From Gammaproteobacteria bacterium (GTDB lineage Bacteria; Pseudomonadota; Gammaproteobacteria; Thiohalorhabdales; Thiohalorhabdaceae), in contig JAHEOG010000132.1 in assembly GCA_018609925.1 (NCBI GenBank), positions 1 through 15,628 of the forward strand: 15,628 nucleotides of DNA, in the 5' to 3' direction. Both the position numbers and the translations under genes were made by a program. Positions 14,550 to 15,628 of this stretch are shown here, piece after piece (position 1 is the stretch's first letter; every line of letters begins with the position of its first letter). The notes beneath the pieces are model-generated. The model made no database searches. It saw only the letters and a list, made by a program, of their open reading frames with translations, and was not told the origin of the DNA.

Positions 14550-14587
14550 CGGATGGCTATCGGTTCCGAGCCACCACCGGCCGGGGC

Positions 14588-15628
14588 CTACAAGGACCTG
14601 GTGAGGATGCGCAGGGTCCTCCGGAGGGGCTCGGCCGCCCCCCACAGGAGCTGGTCCCCCGCCGAGAATGCGTTCAGGTAGTGGCCCCCCATCCGCATCT
14701 TCCGGAGGCGGCCGACGGGGACCGCCAGGGTCCCGGTAACCCCGGCCGGAGTCAGCCGCTGCTGGGAAGGACCGGGCTCGTTTGGGACCACCTCGACCCA
14801 GTCGTTGGCCTCCCCCAGCAGGGTGGCCACCTCATCCACGGGGACGTCGCGGCTCAGCTTGATGGTGAAGCCCTGGGCATGGGAACGCATGCTTCCCACC
14901 CGAACGCAGGTCCCGTCGATGGGGATGGGCCCCTCGCGGCGTCCCAGGATCTTGTTGCTCTCCTCGGAGCCCTTCCATTCCTCCTTGCTCTGACCCCCCT
15001 CCATGGCCCGGTCGATCCAGGGGATCAGGCTGCCGGCCAGGGGCACCCCGAAGTGCTCGACGGGGAAGTCCTCGGCCCGCATGCGCTCGGCCACGGCGCG
15101 ATCGATCTCCAGGATGCCCGCAGCCGGATCCTCCAGGCGCTCCCCGGCGGCATCCCGCAGCTCCCCCATCTGCGCCACCAGCTCGCGCATATTCCGGGCC
15201 CCGGCCCCGGAGGCGGCCTGGTAGGTCATGGCCGTCATCCATTCCACCAGCCCGGCCCGGAAGAGCCCCCCGAGGGCCATGAGCATGAGGCTGACGGTGC
15301 AATTGCCTCCCACGAAGGTCCGGCCGCCGGCGGCGATGGCCGACTCGATGGCCTCGCGGTTGACCGGGTCGAGGACAATCACGCTGTCCTCGGCCATGCG
15401 CAAGGGGGAGGCGGCATCGATCCAGTAGCCGTCCCAGCCGGTGTCCCTGAGATAGGGGTACACCGACTGGGTATAATCCCCACCCTGGGTGGTGACCACC
15501 GCGTCCAGCTCCCGCAGGACATCCAAGTCCTCGGCATCGGCCACCGGCGGCGCCGCCACACCGACTTCGGGAGGCGCTCCCCCGGCCCGGGAAGTGGACA
15601 GGAAGACTGGTTCCAGGCCGGCGAAGTC
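14588..15628 (-). CDS. asd: Aspartate-semialdehyde dehydrogenase (5' end missing)
   Basis: Asd reduces L-4-aspartyl phosphate to aspartate semialdehyde with NADPH, feeding diaminopimelate/lysine, threonine and methionine. The 346 visible residues run to a TAG at 14588-14590. Comparison with E. coli Asd (367 residues) suggests about 25 N-terminal residues, including the NADP-binding GWRGMVG motif, lie beyond the right edge. The frame is open to the last base and the first visible residues (DFAGLEPVFLSTSRAGGAPP) align with the E. coli DFDAIRPVFFSTS region. The catalytic Cys is visible residue 110 in FVGGNCTVSL, and the active-site His is 250 in RVGSMRSHAQGF. TYQAASGAGARNMRELV and FGVPLAGSLIPWID match the gammaproteobacterial Asd class rather than the shorter type. 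The internal GTG at 15557-15559 is not the start. With metZ at the other end, the window carries two steps leading to methionine. Confidence 0.96.
   Translation of the reverse strand, partial: DFAGLEPVFLSTSRAGGAPPEVGVAAPPVADAEDLDVLRELDAVVTTQGGDYTQSVYPYLRDTGWDGYWIDAASPLRMAEDSVIVLDPVNREAIESAIAAGGRTFVGGNCTVSLMLMALGGLFRAGLVEWMTAMTYQAASGAGARNMRELVAQMGELRDAAGERLEDPAAGILEIDRAVAERMRAEDFPVEHFGVPLAGSLIPWIDRAMEGGQSKEEWKGSEESNKILGRREGPIPIDGTCVRVGSMRSHAQGFTIKLSRDVPVDEVATLLGEANDWVEVVPNEPGPSQQRLTPAGVTGTLAVPVGRLRKMRMGGHYLNAFSAGDQLLWGAAEPLRRTLRILTRSL

Larger units (their letters stand above)
14256..14587. other. asd-fimV intergenic region (fimV leader)
   Basis: This is the only gap over 300 bp and no gene is supported in it. 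The part next to asd is GC-rich and holds a hairpin candidate. The middle (about 14369-14430) is markedly AT-richer than the rest of the window and contains a candidate promoter, an ACAAAACC direct repeat (14369-14376 and 14422-14429, 53 bp apart) and a TTTGT/ACAAA dyad (14411-14415 and 14422-14426). The last part is the fimV untranslated leader with its ribosome binding site. No tRNA or recognised riboswitch fold was apparent. Confidence 0.6.

Noticed and set aside
1..15628. CRISPR array, insertion sequence, tRNA or rRNA genes, phage or defence genes
   Set aside because: I found no regularly spaced repeats, transposase-like frames, terminal inverted repeats or cloverleaf-like segments. Nearly all the sequence is accounted for by conserved housekeeping genes.

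Overview
The window is a densely packed, GC-rich chromosomal segment (by eye about two thirds G+C) in which every supported gene lies on the minus strand. In transcription order, right to left, it reads asd (5' end cut off by the window) - fimV - a CbiQ/EcfT-like membrane gene - truA - trpF - trpB - trpA - accD - folC - a dedD-type SPOR gene - cvpA - purF - metZ - a small, possibly broken membrane-protein locus at the left edge. The backbone asd-fimV-truA-trpF-accD-folC-dedD-cvpA-purF-metZ is the one known from Pseudomonas aeruginosa (about PA3107-PA3117). Together with the presence of FimV, this points to a gammaproteobacterium. The very acidic Glu/Asp/Pro/Gly linkers in FimV and the SPOR protein would fit a high-GC, perhaps halophilic, Chromatiales/Ectothiorhodospira-like lineage, but that placement is inference.

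Layout. 14588-15628 holds asd (diaminopimelate/threonine/methionine branch). 14256-14587 is the only gap over 300 bp and looks like the fimV leader. 11331-14255 is fimV (type IV pilus and polar assembly). 10492-11334 is an orphan EcfT-like gene, followed by truA (tRNA pseudouridine 38-40). 6971-9625 holds the last steps of tryptophan synthesis as trpF-trpB-trpA. 4802-6965 holds accD (fatty acid synthesis) and folC (folate). 1788-4693 holds the SPOR gene, cvpA and purF (first step of purine synthesis). 601-1788 is metZ (methionine by direct sulfhydrylation). 422-600 is intergenic, and 1-421 encodes one or two hydrophobic proteins.

The genes are tightly coupled. metZ/purF share 1 nt, truA/ecfT-like 4 nt, ecfT-like/fimV 4 nt, trpA/trpB 4 nt and trpB/trpF 17 nt; accD starts 5 nt after trpA and purF 4 nt after cvpA. 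Several coupled genes use GTG or TTG starts. Likely promoters lie in the fimV leader, the 108-bp folC/SPOR gap and the 179-bp gap after metZ. Most of the window is ordinary housekeeping DNA. I see no mobile element, CRISPR array, tRNA or defence system.

The points worth a second look are: a Bacillus-type, propeptide-bearing, iron-sulfur PurF in a place where E. coli and Pseudomonas carry the other class; a solitary EcfT-like protein with degenerate Arg-Gly motifs between fimV and truA; a membrane gene apparently interrupted by an in-frame TAG at the left edge; an 11-bp G:C homopolymer just upstream of the SPOR gene; and a strong hairpin between truA and trpF.
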